In this document: positions 1-10,958 of the stretch, one piece after another | Numbering within the stretch: position 1 is the first letter of the stretch | Layout of the letters: every line of letters begins with the position of its first letter | From: Cepaea nemoralis | Taxonomy: Eukaryota; Mollusca; Gastropoda; Stylommatophora; Helicidae | Assembly (NCBI GenBank): GCA_014155875.1 | Contig: JACEFZ010026854.1 | Coordinates: 726,500 to 790,499 of the forward strand | Length of the DNA: 64,000 nt | Direction: 5' to 3' | Translations under genes and position numbers: made by a program | Notes under the pieces: model-generated | Seen by the model: only the letters and a program-made list of their open reading frames with translations | The model's database searches: none | What the model was told of the DNA's origin: nothing

Positions 1-509
1 ACAAAGGTTGCATATATGCCATCTTTGCTCTTGGACAACTGATATAATAATAAATCGAATTTAATGACAGTACTTAGCCTTTGTCGATCACGAAAGGCTA
101 TATGAGAGAGTAGATAGAAAGAAGATGTGGGAAATCCTTAAAAGACATGGATTTAGTGTACATCTAACAAACATGTATCGAAGCTTATATAACAACAATG
201 CGTGAACGGTAGGAACAAAATTTAGGACACTCAGAACACTTCACCATAAGATCAGGAGTACGACAAAGTGTCATACCCACAATCTTGTTTATAATTAAAT
301 AGACAGCACATGTAAAGAAACCATTCGCACAGAGACCGGAATAATAACTGATGAAGAAGACCCAAAGGAAAAGTACACCATTACAGAAATTATAGTTGCG
401 GAAGATCAAGTACAAATGCAAAATTAGAAGAAGCACTACAAGTCTACATAAATAGTCCAAACGAAGTGTGTACGGAACAGAACATGAATATCATCATAAG
501 TAAAGCAGA
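1..509 (+). mobile_element. RTE-A LINE, RT fragment (5' part of split copy)
   Basis: Decayed reverse-transcriptase (RT) region of a non-LTR element. It aligns by eye with 16200-16740 of the fuller RTE-A copy at 14157-17412: the 'AIFALRQLI', 'LAFVD..KAFDRVDR' and 'GHSEPFTI' blocks are recognisable, with stops and frameshifts. The element runs in from before the window and is cut at about 509 by the minus-strand RTE-B insertion. It resumes at 2483. Placement in the RTE superfamily rests on the RT motifs and the short GATGAG-type 3' tail and is tentative. Confidence 0.75.
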
Positions 510-521
510 GGTTATGATTAT
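510..521. repeat. Target-site duplication, left copy (ggttatgattat)
   Basis: The 12-bp ggttatgattat is repeated exactly at 2471-2482, flanking the inserted RTE-B. It lies within RTE-A sequence, so it marks the insertion target. Confidence 0.85.
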
Positions 522-2470
522 CCATCCATTCATCATGTGCCATGCCGATAAGCATGGGCGGTTATGCTCTGCCATCTCACTCGATCACCAGAGTCGTGGA
601 TCAGCTCCGTGTTCCTATCTCAACATGCCACGTAGCCAAGCCATCCAGGTATTTACTTCTCCGTCTTCCACTTGGTCTCTTCCCTTCGATCTTGCCAGTC
701 GTCACCAAGTTATTCAAGTCATTTCTTCTCATAACATGCGCAACAAATTTTGACTGTCTACGTCTAATGACTCTAATCAGTTTACGATCTTCATTTGTTT
801 CTTGAAGGACTCGTTGATTGGTTTTTCTGTCTGTCCATGGTATTCTTTGCATTTTCCTCAGATACCACATTTCCACAGCCATCAGATGTTTTTCAGCATG
901 ACTTACATTGTCCACGCGTCACATTCATACAAAAGTATAGGTTCTATGTAGCACTTCAACACTCTTTTTCTCATTTCAACTGATATCTTTTTATTGGTCA
1001 GTATGTTTTTCATCTTGCAAAAGGCTTCCTTCGCAATGGCAATTCTTGTTCTAATCTCTTCAAGGCATCTCCCATCAGATGTTATGACCGTTCCGAGATA
1101 ACTGTATCGATTCACCTGCTTAAGAATATGCCCATTTACTCGTATATCACATTGTGGTATTTCCTTTCCAGTGACGACTATAATATGTGTCTTCTTAATA
1201 TTCAGTTTCAACCCTAGCTGTTCACTGTGTGCAACAACCGTATCTACCAAATATTTTACAGGTCCTGTTCATTGTCTGTAATCAAGGCTGTAGCATCTGC
1301 ATATCTAATGTTATTGATGTATCGTCCCCCAATGTTGATTCCTTCCATATCTTCTATATTTCGGAAAATATTTTCACTGTACAGGGAAAAACGATCTGGA
1401 GACATTACACATCCCTGTCTCACATATCTTTTAATAGGCTGATATTGACCTGCATCGCTATCAATTCTGATGGCATATTGTTGTTTCTAATATATGCTTT
1501 TTTACAAGTCTAAGGTCTTTTCGATCAATTTGTAGATCTTCAAGCATCCTTATCATGTCGACATGTCTCACTTTAACGAAAGCCTTTGCGTAGTCAATAA
1601 AGCAAAGATATAGTTCTGTGTTTACTTCAATAGAACGTTCAATTACTGTTCTCAGCATATACATGGCATTTACTGTGCCCTTACCCACATTGTTCTTCTC
1701 CTATTTCGGGTTGTATTTTCCTCCTAACGCTTTGCATGATAATTCTCAGCAGAATCTTCGTGATGTGGCTAATTATAATAATTGTTTGATGTTGATCGCA
1801 TTCGAAAGCTCCTGATATCTTCGGGATTGCAACACATATAAAACTACATAATTCTGGAGGTATATCTCCGGTATCGTATATTGCGTTCAGCAGTCTGGTG
1901 GTCTCTTCCATATTCTTCTAAGGCGTTATCATTTCTATTGTAATGTTATCTGTACCTAGGGTCTTGCCAGTGTTAATATGGTTAAGAGCATTCTGAACTT
2001 CCATCTTCAAAATTGATGGTCCTTCATTATTATATCGATGATCATATTGTTCTTCTCGTGTATCATCATAAAATTCGTTCACATAATCTGACCACGCATG
2101 TAAAATCTGATCTTTTTCTATTATGATTTTACCATCTTTGGTTTTTTAGGCAACCCGTTGATGTGTGTGTTCTTTTGTTAGTGATGTAATTAATTCTTGT
2201 GTGCAGTAATTTGGTATTCCGTGTGTTGTGTTGGTTTTCAATTTCCTTGCAATTTTCCTCAAGCTAGCTATGTTTCTTTTGCCTCTTTGCATAGCTTCTT
2301 AATTTGTCTGTCAATCTCTTCATATTTTTCCTTGTTATTTTTGTTATTTATTCTTACTTCCATGAGTTTTAAGATGTCTTCCGCCATCCATTTCATGCGT
2401 CTTATTATCTTCATTTTTGGGATGGTTGTTTCTGCAGCCTTGTTGACTAATTTCTTTAATATTTCCAATT
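522..2470 (-). mobile_element. RTE-B LINE, 5'-truncated insertion, decayed RT
   Basis: Minus-strand RT remnant of about 1.95 kb. Reading leftward there are: the linker before RT (2528-2268, with KKMKWMAEDI-like residues), the early RT block ending IGEEQCG (1911-1681), a FIDYAKAF block (1688-1461), the SLN/LNIKKT..YLGTVITSDGRC block and an LLYECDAWTM thumb (1250-903), then the C-terminal region (915-601). No endonuclease is present, so it is 5'-truncated as target-primed reverse transcription usually leaves copies. The element 3' end is at 522 and lies beside a weak GATGAATG-like tail. Perfect 12-bp TSDs flank it. Stops and frameshifts break every frame. Confidence 0.85.
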
Positions 2471-2482
2471 GGTTATGATTAT

Positions 2483-3118
2483 AGCCAAAGAAAAAAATTA
2501 ACAATACAAATTCATCTATTAAAAACACTCTCTGAAATAAATAAAGAGTTTTAAGTACTTAAGAACTATGATATCATCAAATGGCATATCATAAGATGAG
2601 ATTGAAAATAAATGCAATCTGACAAATGGCACCAATACTAATAAACAAATGCATATGAGTAGATACCAACAAGCACTCTACAGCCCAATCTTCCTGTCAA
2701 CTTTATGCTACTAATGCCAAACCTAGACAATGAAAGAAAATGAGAAACGAAAAATTACAATTCCGGAAATGAGATTCCTGAGAAGAACACTCAAGGGAAT
2801 AAAGAAGAGAGAAAATCATAAACAATGTGTGGCTTATAGCAGTGCTAGATGTCAATAGAACACATCAATTTAAATGGTACGGCCACAAAACTAGGCTACC
2901 AACTAATAGTATACCACACGAAGCAATGATGTACAGACCAAATGTAACCAAAGGAAGAGGCCATCCCACCATCTAAACTATCGACAGAGTGAATAACAGC
3001 CCATGCGAATCTCGACACATTAAAGCCCATAAACTGGTACTCTCCTTTTGTTATTGATTTACGTCGTCACCGTAAGGTACAAGGGGAACATAATGAGATG
3101 AAATGAGATGTCACAAAA
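2483..3118 (+). mobile_element. RTE-A LINE, 3' part of split copy
   Basis: Continuation of the RTE-A copy at 1-509 beyond the inserted RTE-B. It matches 16757-17410 of the fuller copy: the FKYLR..ISSNG block, the FLRRTLKG block, then a 3' end of GAGATGAAATGAGATG. Numerous substitutions, stops and small gaps make it non-coding. The GATGAG-like 3' tail is the same as at 17385-17412. Confidence 0.75.
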
Positions 3119-3182
3119 GACCAAAAAAATAAATAAATAAATAAATAAAAATAAATAAAACAAACAAACGAACGAACGAACG
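3119..3182. repeat. AAAT/AAAC/GAAC tetranucleotide repeat
   Basis: Short tetranucleotide runs (AAAT, then AAAC, then GAAC) directly follow the RTE-A 3' end. Confidence 0.8.
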
Positions 3183-3400
3183 TTATTTACATTATATTTA
3201 TTTTATTATTTATTATACGCGGGCATCCACAGACAACAGTGCTGCAAACAAAATCGACCATATCTGACGAAGTGGTCAAGTTGCCAACATCGCGCTAAGA
3301 AAATCGTGGGTTCCATTTTTTTCCCAATCCCCGGAGGGCTGTCGCTGAAGCGACGCTTTCGTCAGGCGGCTCTGCCGAAAGATACATGGCAGATATATGT

Positions 3401-3535
3401 TCTTCTTCTTCTTCTTCTTCTTTCGGTCGCCTGAAATAAGCCTATAACTGCAATGTTGTCTCTTGTATGAATCCAACAGTCTTGTTTAGTTCATTCAGCG
3501 GTCCATGGAGTTTATCTTCCACTGTTGTCTCTCTA
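3401..3535 (-). mobile_element. Short retroposed element with (GAA)n tail
   Basis: 135-bp minus-strand insertion ending in a (GAA)n tail (CTT on +, 3401-3421). It is bounded by the 13-bp direct repeat ggcagatatatgt at 3388-3400 and 3536-3548. Its last 50 bp recur at 34256-34305 and 37260-37312, each time followed by (GAA)n. Size, tail and TSD fit a SINE or a heavily 5'-truncated LINE moved by target-primed reverse transcription. The source family was not identified. Confidence 0.7.
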
Positions 3536-3587
3536 GGCAGATATATGTGATCAGACCCGGTGCAATAAAGTCGAACATCTTGCCTGT

Positions 3588-3670
3588 AAACGTTGTGTGT
3601 GCGTGCGTGTGTGAGTGCGCGCGCGCGCGCGCGTGTGTGTATGTGTGTATGTGTGTGTGTGTGTGTGTGA
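3588..3670. repeat. GT/CG-rich dinucleotide microsatellite
   Basis: Alternating GT with a central (GC)n block near 3618-3632. Apparent proteins here are shadows of the repeat. Confidence 0.85.
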
Positions 3671-3699
3671 ACACCGTCATTTTTGTTGTTGTTGCTGTT

Positions 3700-3855
3700 G
3701 TGATCTATTGACAAGTTGGATCTCTTGGCACCCATACCATGTCGGAAAAAAAATAAAACAACGCAAGACGGCCTGCTGCCAAATCGCCAGCAGCTGTGTT
3801 TCGAACAGGGGACTGTTTTGTCACCGGATATCTTCTCCCTATATAGCGAAGTATA
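3700..3855 (-). mobile_element. tRNA-like SINE head (tentative)
   Basis: On the minus strand, a Pol III-like B box (tgttcgaaaca, near 3796-3806) lies about 40 bp downstream of a possible A-box region at 3840-3850. A T-rich stretch and 'ggtatgggtgcc' follow. The mariner begins immediately to the right. I cannot fold a complete tRNA, so this is at best a degenerate SINE head. Confidence 0.35.
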
Positions 3856-5158
3856 ATGGGCGTTATTTGAAATCCATTGGTGCCGCACCGCGCGTAATTG
3901 TAATGATCATGTGATAAGTACTGACAAATGAATAAAAGAGCACGAGCTCATCGTCCCATGATGCATAGGTTCTGTTTCTGACCGTTGAGAAAATGGCCGG
4001 GTTAATCCAAAATCCGTCCAAAGAAGCTCAAAGAGCGGTGATTCAGTTTCTTTCATTTGAAGGATGTCGACCAGTGGACATTCATCAAAGAATGCAGGCA
4101 GCGTACGGTAACAAATGTGTGTCGAAAACAATAGTGATAGACTTGGCACGAATGTTTCGGAAAGGACGTCAGTTCACGACAGATCTTCGACGGCCGGGTC
4201 AAGCGTATATTGTTGTAGCAGTAAAAAAAAAATCATGACCAGACTTGATGCAGCAGTACAGATGAACCGTTGTCGAAGTATACGTTCGCTAGCGAAATAA
4301 TTTGAAGTGTCCAATGGGATAATTTAAAAGGTCGTTCGTAAGAAACTGCGTACCACGGATTTTGACAGACCACCAAAAAGAGGAACGTATGGGGTGGTGT
4401 TTGAACCATTTGCTGCGTTACAGAGTGGAGGGTGATGCATTTCTCTTCCGCATAGTGGCAGGCGATGAATCATGGTGTCACCACTTTGAGCCAAGGAGCA
4501 AAAGAGAGAGCATGGAATGGAAGCATGCTGGATCACCAAAAGCCAAAAAATTCACGTTACAGGTTTCCGTTGGTAATGCTATGCTGAGCGCTTTTTTTTA
4601 ACCATGAAGGGCTATTGTTGGCCGACTTTAAAGAACCTGGTGTCAACATCAACTTTACCCACTACTTGCAAATACTAGACAAGCTACAAAAAGCCATCAG
4701 GTGTAAACGACCTGTAATGCTTTCTCGCGATGTGATTTTGTTGCACGATAATGCTCGTCCGCATGACGCAAAGATTTTGAAGGAAGCATTAGCAAGGAAG
4801 AGGAAGGAAATTCTGCAACATCCACCCTATAGTTCTGATTTGTCACCATGCGACTTTCATTTGTTCGGACCTCTAAAAAAGCTCTCAAGGGGCAAAGATT
4901 TCTCACAGATGCAGACGTAATGAACGCGGTAAACACTTGGTTCAGTGAGCAACCGTAATCCTTTTTGGCGGACGGCATTCGCCGCCTACCTAAGCAATGG
5001 GATACTTGCCTGAATGCCTACGGCGATTTCTTCTGACTAACCCATGGTGCATAATTCATTCAAATGGGATGCTCTGTTTAATTCTACCACACCTGTTTAT
5101 GTTTCTTTCATGCTGTTATAATAAAGCCATTGGAACGGGTTTCAAATGAACGTCCCTA
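3854..5158 (+). mobile_element. mariner-type transposon with decayed TIRs
   Basis: About 1.3 kb, the usual mariner size. Imperfect terminal inverted repeats (TIRs) lie at 3854-3880 and 5127-5158: both inner sides read ATTTGAAA followed by a cattgg or ccaatgg block, after a gggcgtt or gggacgtt start. TA dinucleotides sit at both outer ends, as expected for Tc1/mariner. The right end abuts RTE-B sequence and the left end abuts the SINE-like head. Confidence 0.8.
3993..4985 (+). pseudogene. Mariner transposase, frameshifted
   Basis: DDE/D transposase catalysing cut-and-paste of the surrounding element. The first ATG at 3993 fits the family N-terminus. An HTH region follows (RAVIQFLSFEG..PVDIHQRM), then the catalytic blocks GDESW (about 4462), HDNARPH (about 4744) and YSSDLSPCDFHLF (about 4830). 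All three acidic residues of a DD34D triad are therefore visible. The frame changes near 4238-4362 and near 4601, and a segment between the DNA-binding and catalytic parts is damaged. It cannot produce a whole protein of about 345 residues. Confidence 0.85.
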
Positions 5159-5160
5159 AT

Positions 5161-6010
5161 AATAATGAGAGAGATCAAATTGAAGCCAGGAATACTAATC
5201 GGAGGTTATAATATAAACAATATACGCTATGTATTTGATACAGTATTGGTGGCAGATGTAGCAAAAGATCTACAACATTTGTTGGACATTGTAGTAACAG
5301 AGAGTGCAAAGAAAGGACTCTCCTTGAGTATCAAGAAAACAGTAACAATGGTGATATCAAAGAAAATGGTAACACAAAATGTAACATAGAATAGAAGGGA
5401 AAATGTTTAACCAAGTCGATAATTGTAAATACCTATGGGTATTTATAACACCAGATGGACGATGTACATCACAGATTAAAAGCATAATAGGGCAAGCAAA
5501 GGTCGCATTTAAGACAATGAAGAGTATATTATGCAACAAGTCACTATCATTGAATGTAAGACAGAGAGTGCTGAAATGCTATATAGAACTAGTTATGCTG
5601 TATGGCAGTGAATATTGGAATGTAAATGAACAAATTAGTAAGAACTTAGAAGCAAGAGAGATGTAGTTCCTGAGACAAATGTTGCGAATTCCTTGGACTG
5701 CCAGAGTAATTAACAACGAATGCCTGAAAGAGGCTAATGAAAATAGAACATTATATACAGCAATAAGAAAGATACAAACAGCTTTCTTTGGTCATGTGAT
5801 GAGAAAAGCAGCATTATAGGACATCGTGACAATTGGAGAGTTTAGGGGGAAGAGAGGCAGAGGCAGACCAAGAGAAATTATGCTTGATGGATTGAGACGT
5901 TGGCATGGAGGAATATCATCAGCAGAGTTGATCTAGAAAACCAAAGACCGAGATCTATGGAGAGCTATGAATGCCCACTCCAGCTGGCAGGGCACTTCAT
6001 GATGATGATT
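5161..6010 (+). mobile_element. RTE-B LINE, 3' portion
   Basis: Plus-strand RT remnant matching the reverse complement of 13090-13945. Visible are GGYNINNIRY.FDTVL, SLSIKKTVTMVISKK, YLWVFITPDGRCTSQI and a LYGSEYW thumb. Then comes the 3' end with the residues for GRGRPREIMLDGLRRWHGG and a GATGATGATTA tail at 6000-6010. Frames are broken at 5389 and 5666. The RT active site is degraded (RYVFDT in place of RYADDT). The mariner abuts its left end. Confidence 0.8.
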
Positions 6011-6340
6011 ATATTTGGACTGCCAAAGTAACTTAACAACGATTGCCTGGCTGTGGCTAGTTAAAGTAAAACATGATATATAACTATAAGAAATAGATAC
6101 ATCATTTGTTGGTTGTGTGTTGAGAAGAGAAGCAATGAAAAACATGGTGAAGGCTGAAAAGATCATTGGAAAATAGGCAGAAGCAGACCGAGAGTAATGG
6201 TGCTGCATGGACTGGACTGAGATGGTGGCATGGGGGAATATCATTAGCAGAGTTCATCTAGAGCATCAAGGACCATGATCAGTACAGAGACATGAGCGTC
6301 TACGACAATTGGCAGGGTACATGATCATGATGATGAAGGA
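6011..6340 (+). mobile_element. Second RTE-B 3' end in tandem
   Basis: Begins 'ggactgccaaagtaa', matching 5697 in the preceding copy, and runs to a second GATCATGATGATGAAG tail at 6322-6337. It is therefore another 3' terminal piece of the same family in the same orientation, about 320 bp long and more diverged. No open frame survives. Confidence 0.7.
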
Positions 6341-6344
6341 AATA

Positions 6345-6780
6345 GAAAAATATACTCACCAACGTTTCGTTGACGGAAAATTCTGGTATGTAGGAGCCAC
6401 TAACGTAACACGCATCTTATAGATAACGTTATACCGAAAAAAGACATCACAATCCATTGTTTATTGTCAACAACGCTGTTATTATTGACACACAATCTAT
6501 CAATGCAGTATCCATGTGTCTATTCATGCCGAAGCTACAGTGTTTCTCAAAGTGAGGTAGCGGTGTTTATTGAATTTGACTCTTTACAAACAAACCACGG
6601 ATTATCGTAAGAGGTATCGTTGAAGGGTTCTTCTGACGAGCTTAAACAGGAGTGCGAAAAGAACATATTCAAATCCTAGCGAAAAGTTACATAAATAAAC
6701 ACACATAGTATTGTTTGGCGCTCACAGAAGGAGAAGAAGGAAGTAGAGACTAGAGGACGTACTAGACAACATAACATTTG
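6345..6780. other. No recognised feature
   Basis: AT-rich sequence without a convincing frame, tail or TSD. I see nothing assignable. Confidence 0.5.
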
Positions 6781-6784
6781 AAAG

Positions 6785-6866
6785 CTATAGTTACCGACCG
6801 GGATTCGAACCTGTCACCTCCAAATGACTGAAATGGGTTGAGCCTCAACGAGTTCCCCAATTGATT
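6785..6866 (-). other. tRNA-like sequence with intact B box
   Basis: On the minus strand a canonical B box (ggttcgaatcc, near 6792-6802) lies about 45 bp downstream of a possible A box in 'actcgttgaggctc'. The T-stem pairs only partly and no full cloverleaf forms. A degenerate tRNA or SINE head is more likely than a working tRNA gene. Confidence 0.45.
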
Positions 6867-7204
6867 TTTTGTGTAAATCCCTGCGAAGCTTGACAGATGA
6901 ATATATATATATATACCCTACAGTTTAAGGATAAGTCCTTCGACACATTGGTGTCTCTTACATCGAATAAAACAGCATTGTGAGTTTATTATGATTTTAT
7001 ATTTTCTCATAATTTCTCTATTGTTTTAGAACCCAGAAAGTCATGCAATACGGTGGTAGAGTGTACAATTAAATTACAGTGCATAAATGTGAGGTTTACA
7101 AAATTATTTCACAAATAAAGTAATTTTCAATCATATAATCACTCTCTGTTCAACACGACCCATGATTAACTCAGACAGGCTCAAACAGAAACACCGCAAG
7201 TCTA
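6867..7204. other. No gene; short (AT)n at 6901-6915
   Basis: AT-rich, with a short AT microsatellite and no supported frame. Confidence 0.5.
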
Positions 7205-7620
7205 CAATACACTACACAGTTTTAGTTTAGTGTTTTAGTTTAGTTGACGGATCAACATCAAGGCACACCAGTATAACCCATAAGTGCTCCTTTCTACTCC
7301 TATCTCAAGCCTGAGTTCGGGGAATCTCAGCTCAGTGCACGTTCTCTGTAGCACCGGCGAGAATCCTGAAATACTTTGGGTAGATTTTTAACTCGAAGTT
7401 TTGTGCAAGCAGCGCCGTTAGACTACCCCTTTTCGATTTCCAACTGGCGAGGGATTTTTTAGGTGCGCAACAATACATACGGGCGTCCGAACTCACTACC
7501 TAGAGACCAGGGGAATTGCTTTTTTTACTAAAAGTTAACGTTAAAAACAACCCGGTCCTCACCGGGGCTTGAAACCGGGACCTCCAGTACTCGAGGCAGA
7601 CATCATATCTTGAGACCACT
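7205..7620 (-). mobile_element. Candidate tRNA-derived SINE with LINE-like 3' end
   Basis: On the minus strand the 5' end (7620-7555) looks like a tRNA-derived head: 'gctgagtggtct' resembles an A box and 'ggtttcaagcc' a degenerate B box flanked by CCCGG/CCGGG pairing. The 3' end (7350-7205) resembles the I-type LINE 3' end at 10965-11045. Both carry gac-gatca-c-tca-gcaca in order, then an exact 11-base cataagtgctc, and both finish in CTAA-rich tails. This is the arrangement expected of a SINE copied by a partner LINE. Confidence 0.5.
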
Positions 7621-7621
7621 C

Positions 7622-7643
7622 AGCATCCCCACACACACACTCA

Positions 7644-7688
<45 letters not shown>
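7622..7688. repeat. (CA)n microsatellite
   Basis: Nearly pure CA run immediately beside the SINE-like head. Confidence 0.95.
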
Positions 7689-7690
<2 letters not shown>

Positions 7691-7934
7691 TACACAAGAA
7701 ACAGGCAATGCCTTTAACCAATTTATTTACTCAACTGGACCGATACAAGGAAAGTTAGAGATGAGGTGGGTCCGTACAGAGTGGTGTTTGTCTCTGGAGT
7801 CCGTAGAGAGTGGTTTTTGTGTCTGGAGTAGTCTTGGCTGGCAAAGATTAGATTAATTTTCGTGGCAGGGCATGCGCTGGTATAAGGAAATGAGCATCTC
7901 ACAGGTTTGCAGGTAAGGCTACTGTGAAGGACGG
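7691..7934. other. No recognised feature
   Basis: Unique-looking sequence holding a short local repeat ('gtccgtagagagtggtttttgt', imperfect, 7768-7825) and nothing else I can assign. Confidence 0.5.
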
Positions 7935-10900
7935 ACGATTTAATCCGACATCATTAATCTCACTAATCAGACACAGATAAAACCCCATTCTAGGAGAGAC
8001 TGATCTAATCAGACACCAATAATCTCACTCTAGGACAGACTAATCTGATCAGACACTTAAGTCTCCATTCTAGGACAGACTGATCTATCTAATTCGACAC
8101 CAGTAACCTCACTCTATGAAAGACTGATCTAATAAGATGCACAAGACTGCTTTCTTGGGCAGAATAACCTAACAAGAAATCTAAGACTCCACTCCAGGAT
8201 GGACTGATCGAATCAAACACCAATAACCCCACTTTAGGAAAGACTGACCTAATCAGGCACACAAGAATCCTTAAGACAGACTGGTCTAATCAGACACCAG
8301 TAACCCCACTCTAGGATAGACTGACCTAATCAGGCACACAAGACTCCACTCTACGACAGACTGATCTAATTAGACACCAATAACCCCACCCTAGAACAGT
8401 CTGATCTAATCAGACACCAATAACCCCACTCAAGGACATACTATTATAATCAGACACATATAGCCCCACCCTAGGACAGACTGATCTAATCAGACACCAA
8501 TAACCCCACCCTAGGACAGTCTGATCTAATCAGACACCAATAACCCCACCCTAGGACAGTCTGATCTAATCAGACACATATAACTTCACTATTGGACAGA
8601 CCTATCTAATCAGACACCAATAACCCAACTCAAGGACAGACTATTATAATCAGACACATATAGCCCCACCCTAGGACAGACTGATCTAATCAGACACCAA
8701 TAACCCCACCCTAGGACAGTCTGATCTAATCAGACACCAATAACCCCACCCTAGGACAGACTATTATAATCAGACACATATAGCCCCACCCTAGGACAGT
8801 CTGATCTAATCAGACACCAATAACCCCACCCTAGGACAGTCTGATCTAATCAGACACCAATAACCCCACCCTAGGACAGACTATTATAATTAGACACATA
8901 TAGCCTCACCCTAGGACAGTCTGATCTAATCAGACACCAATAACCCCACCCTAGGACAGTCTGATCTAATCAGACACCAATAACCCCACCCTAGGACAGA
9001 CTGGTCTAATCAGACACCAATAACCCCACCCTAGGACAGTCTGATCTAATCAGACACATATAACTTCACTATTGGACAGACCTATCTAATCAGACACCAA
9101 TAACCCCACCCTAGGACAGACTATTATAATCAGACACATATAGCCCCACCCTAGGACAGTCTGATCTAATCAGAAACCAATAACCCCACCCTAGGACAGT
9201 CTGATCTAATCAGACACCAATAACCCCACCCTAGGACAGACTATTATAATCAGACACATATAGCCCCACCCTAGGACAGTCTGATCTAATCAGACACCAA
9301 TAACCCCACCCTAGGACAGTCTGATCTAATCAGACACCAATAACCCCACCCTAGGACAGTCTGATCTAATCAGACACCAATAACCCCACCCTAGGACAGA
9401 CTATTATAATCAGACACATATAGCCCCACACTAGGACAGACTGATCTAATCAGACACCAATAACCCCACTCAAGGACAGACTATTATAATCAGACACATA
9501 TAGCCCCACCCTAGGACAGTCTGATCTAATCAGACACCAATAACCCCACCCTAGGACAGTCTGATCTAATCAGACACCAATAACCCCACCCTAGGACAGA
9601 CTATTATAATCAGACACATATAGCCCCACCCTAGGACAGTCTGATCTAATCAGACACCAATAACCCCACCCTAGGACAGTCTGATCTAATCAGACACCAA
9701 AAAACCAACTTTAGGACAGATATATCTAATCAGACATTCATAACTTCACTCTAGCACAGTCTAGTTTAATCAGGCCGCAATAACCCAACTCTAGGACAGT
9801 CTGATCTAATCAGACAACAATAACCCCACCCTAGGACAGTCTGATCTAATCAGACACCAATAACCCCACCCTAGGACAGACTATTATAATCAGACACATA
9901 TAGCCCCACCCTAGGACAGACTGATCTAATCAGACACTAATAACCCCACCCTAGGACAGTCTGATCTAATCAGACACCAATAACCCCACCCTAGGACAGT
10001 CTGATCTAATCAGACACCAATAACCCCACCCTAGGACAGACTATTATAATCAGACACATATAGCCCCACCCTAGGACAGACTGATCTAATCAGACACCAA
10101 TAACCCCACCCTAGGACAGACTATTATAATCAGACACATATAGCCCCACCCTAGGACAGACTGATCTAATCAGACACCAGTAACCCCACCCTAGAACAGA
10201 CTATTATAATCAGACACATATAGCCCCACCCTAGGACAGACTGATCTAATCAGACACCAATAACCACACCCTAGGACAGACTATTATAATCAGACACATA
10301 TAGCCCCACCCTAGGACAGACTGATCTAATCAGACACCAATAACCCCACCCTAGGACAGACTGATCTAATCAGACACCAATAACCCCACCCTAGGACAGA
10401 CTATTATAATCAGACACATATAGCCCCACCCTAGGACAGACTGATCTAATCAGACACCAATATCCCCACCCTAGGACAGTCTGATCTAATTAGACACCAA
10501 TAACCCCACCCTAGGACAGACTATTATAATCAGACACATATAGCCCCACCCTAGGACAGACTGATCTAATCAGACACCAATAACCCCACCCTAGGACAGT
10601 CTGATCTAATCAGACACCAATAACCCCACCCTAGGACAGTCTGATCTAATCAGACACCAATAACCCCACCCTAGGACAGTCTGATCTAATCAGACACCAA
10701 TAACCCCACCCTAGGACAGACTGATCTAATCAGACACCAGTAACCCCACTCTAGGATAGACTGATCTAATCAGACACCAGTAACCCCACCCTAGGACAGT
10801 CTGATCTAATCAGACACCAAAAAACCAACTTTAGGACAGATATATCTAATCAGACATTCATAACTTCACTCTAGCACAGTCTAGTGTAATCAGGCCGCAA

Positions 10901-10958
10901 TAACCCAACTCTAGGACCGACTGATCTAATCAGACATCCATGACCCCCCTCTTGGATA
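7935..10958. repeat. 40-bp satellite array with higher-order repeats
   Basis: Some 75 head-to-tail monomers of 40 bp. Type A has the core gtctgatctaatcagac, a 7-bp inverted repeat around CTA. Type B has actattataatcagac followed by acatatagcc. Between about 8640 and 9680 they alternate mostly A-A-B (120-bp trimer). Between about 10041 and 10320 they alternate A-B (80-bp dimer). Monomers are nearly identical in the centre and diverged toward 7935-8400 and the right edge. There is no open frame. Confidence 0.97.

Noticed and set aside
6785..6866. Functional tRNA gene
   Set aside because: Good B box but acceptor and T stems do not pair properly; more likely a SINE relic.
7935..10958. CRISPR array
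   Set aside because: Repeats are contiguous 40-mers without unique spacers, there are no cas-like genes and the context is eukaryotic.
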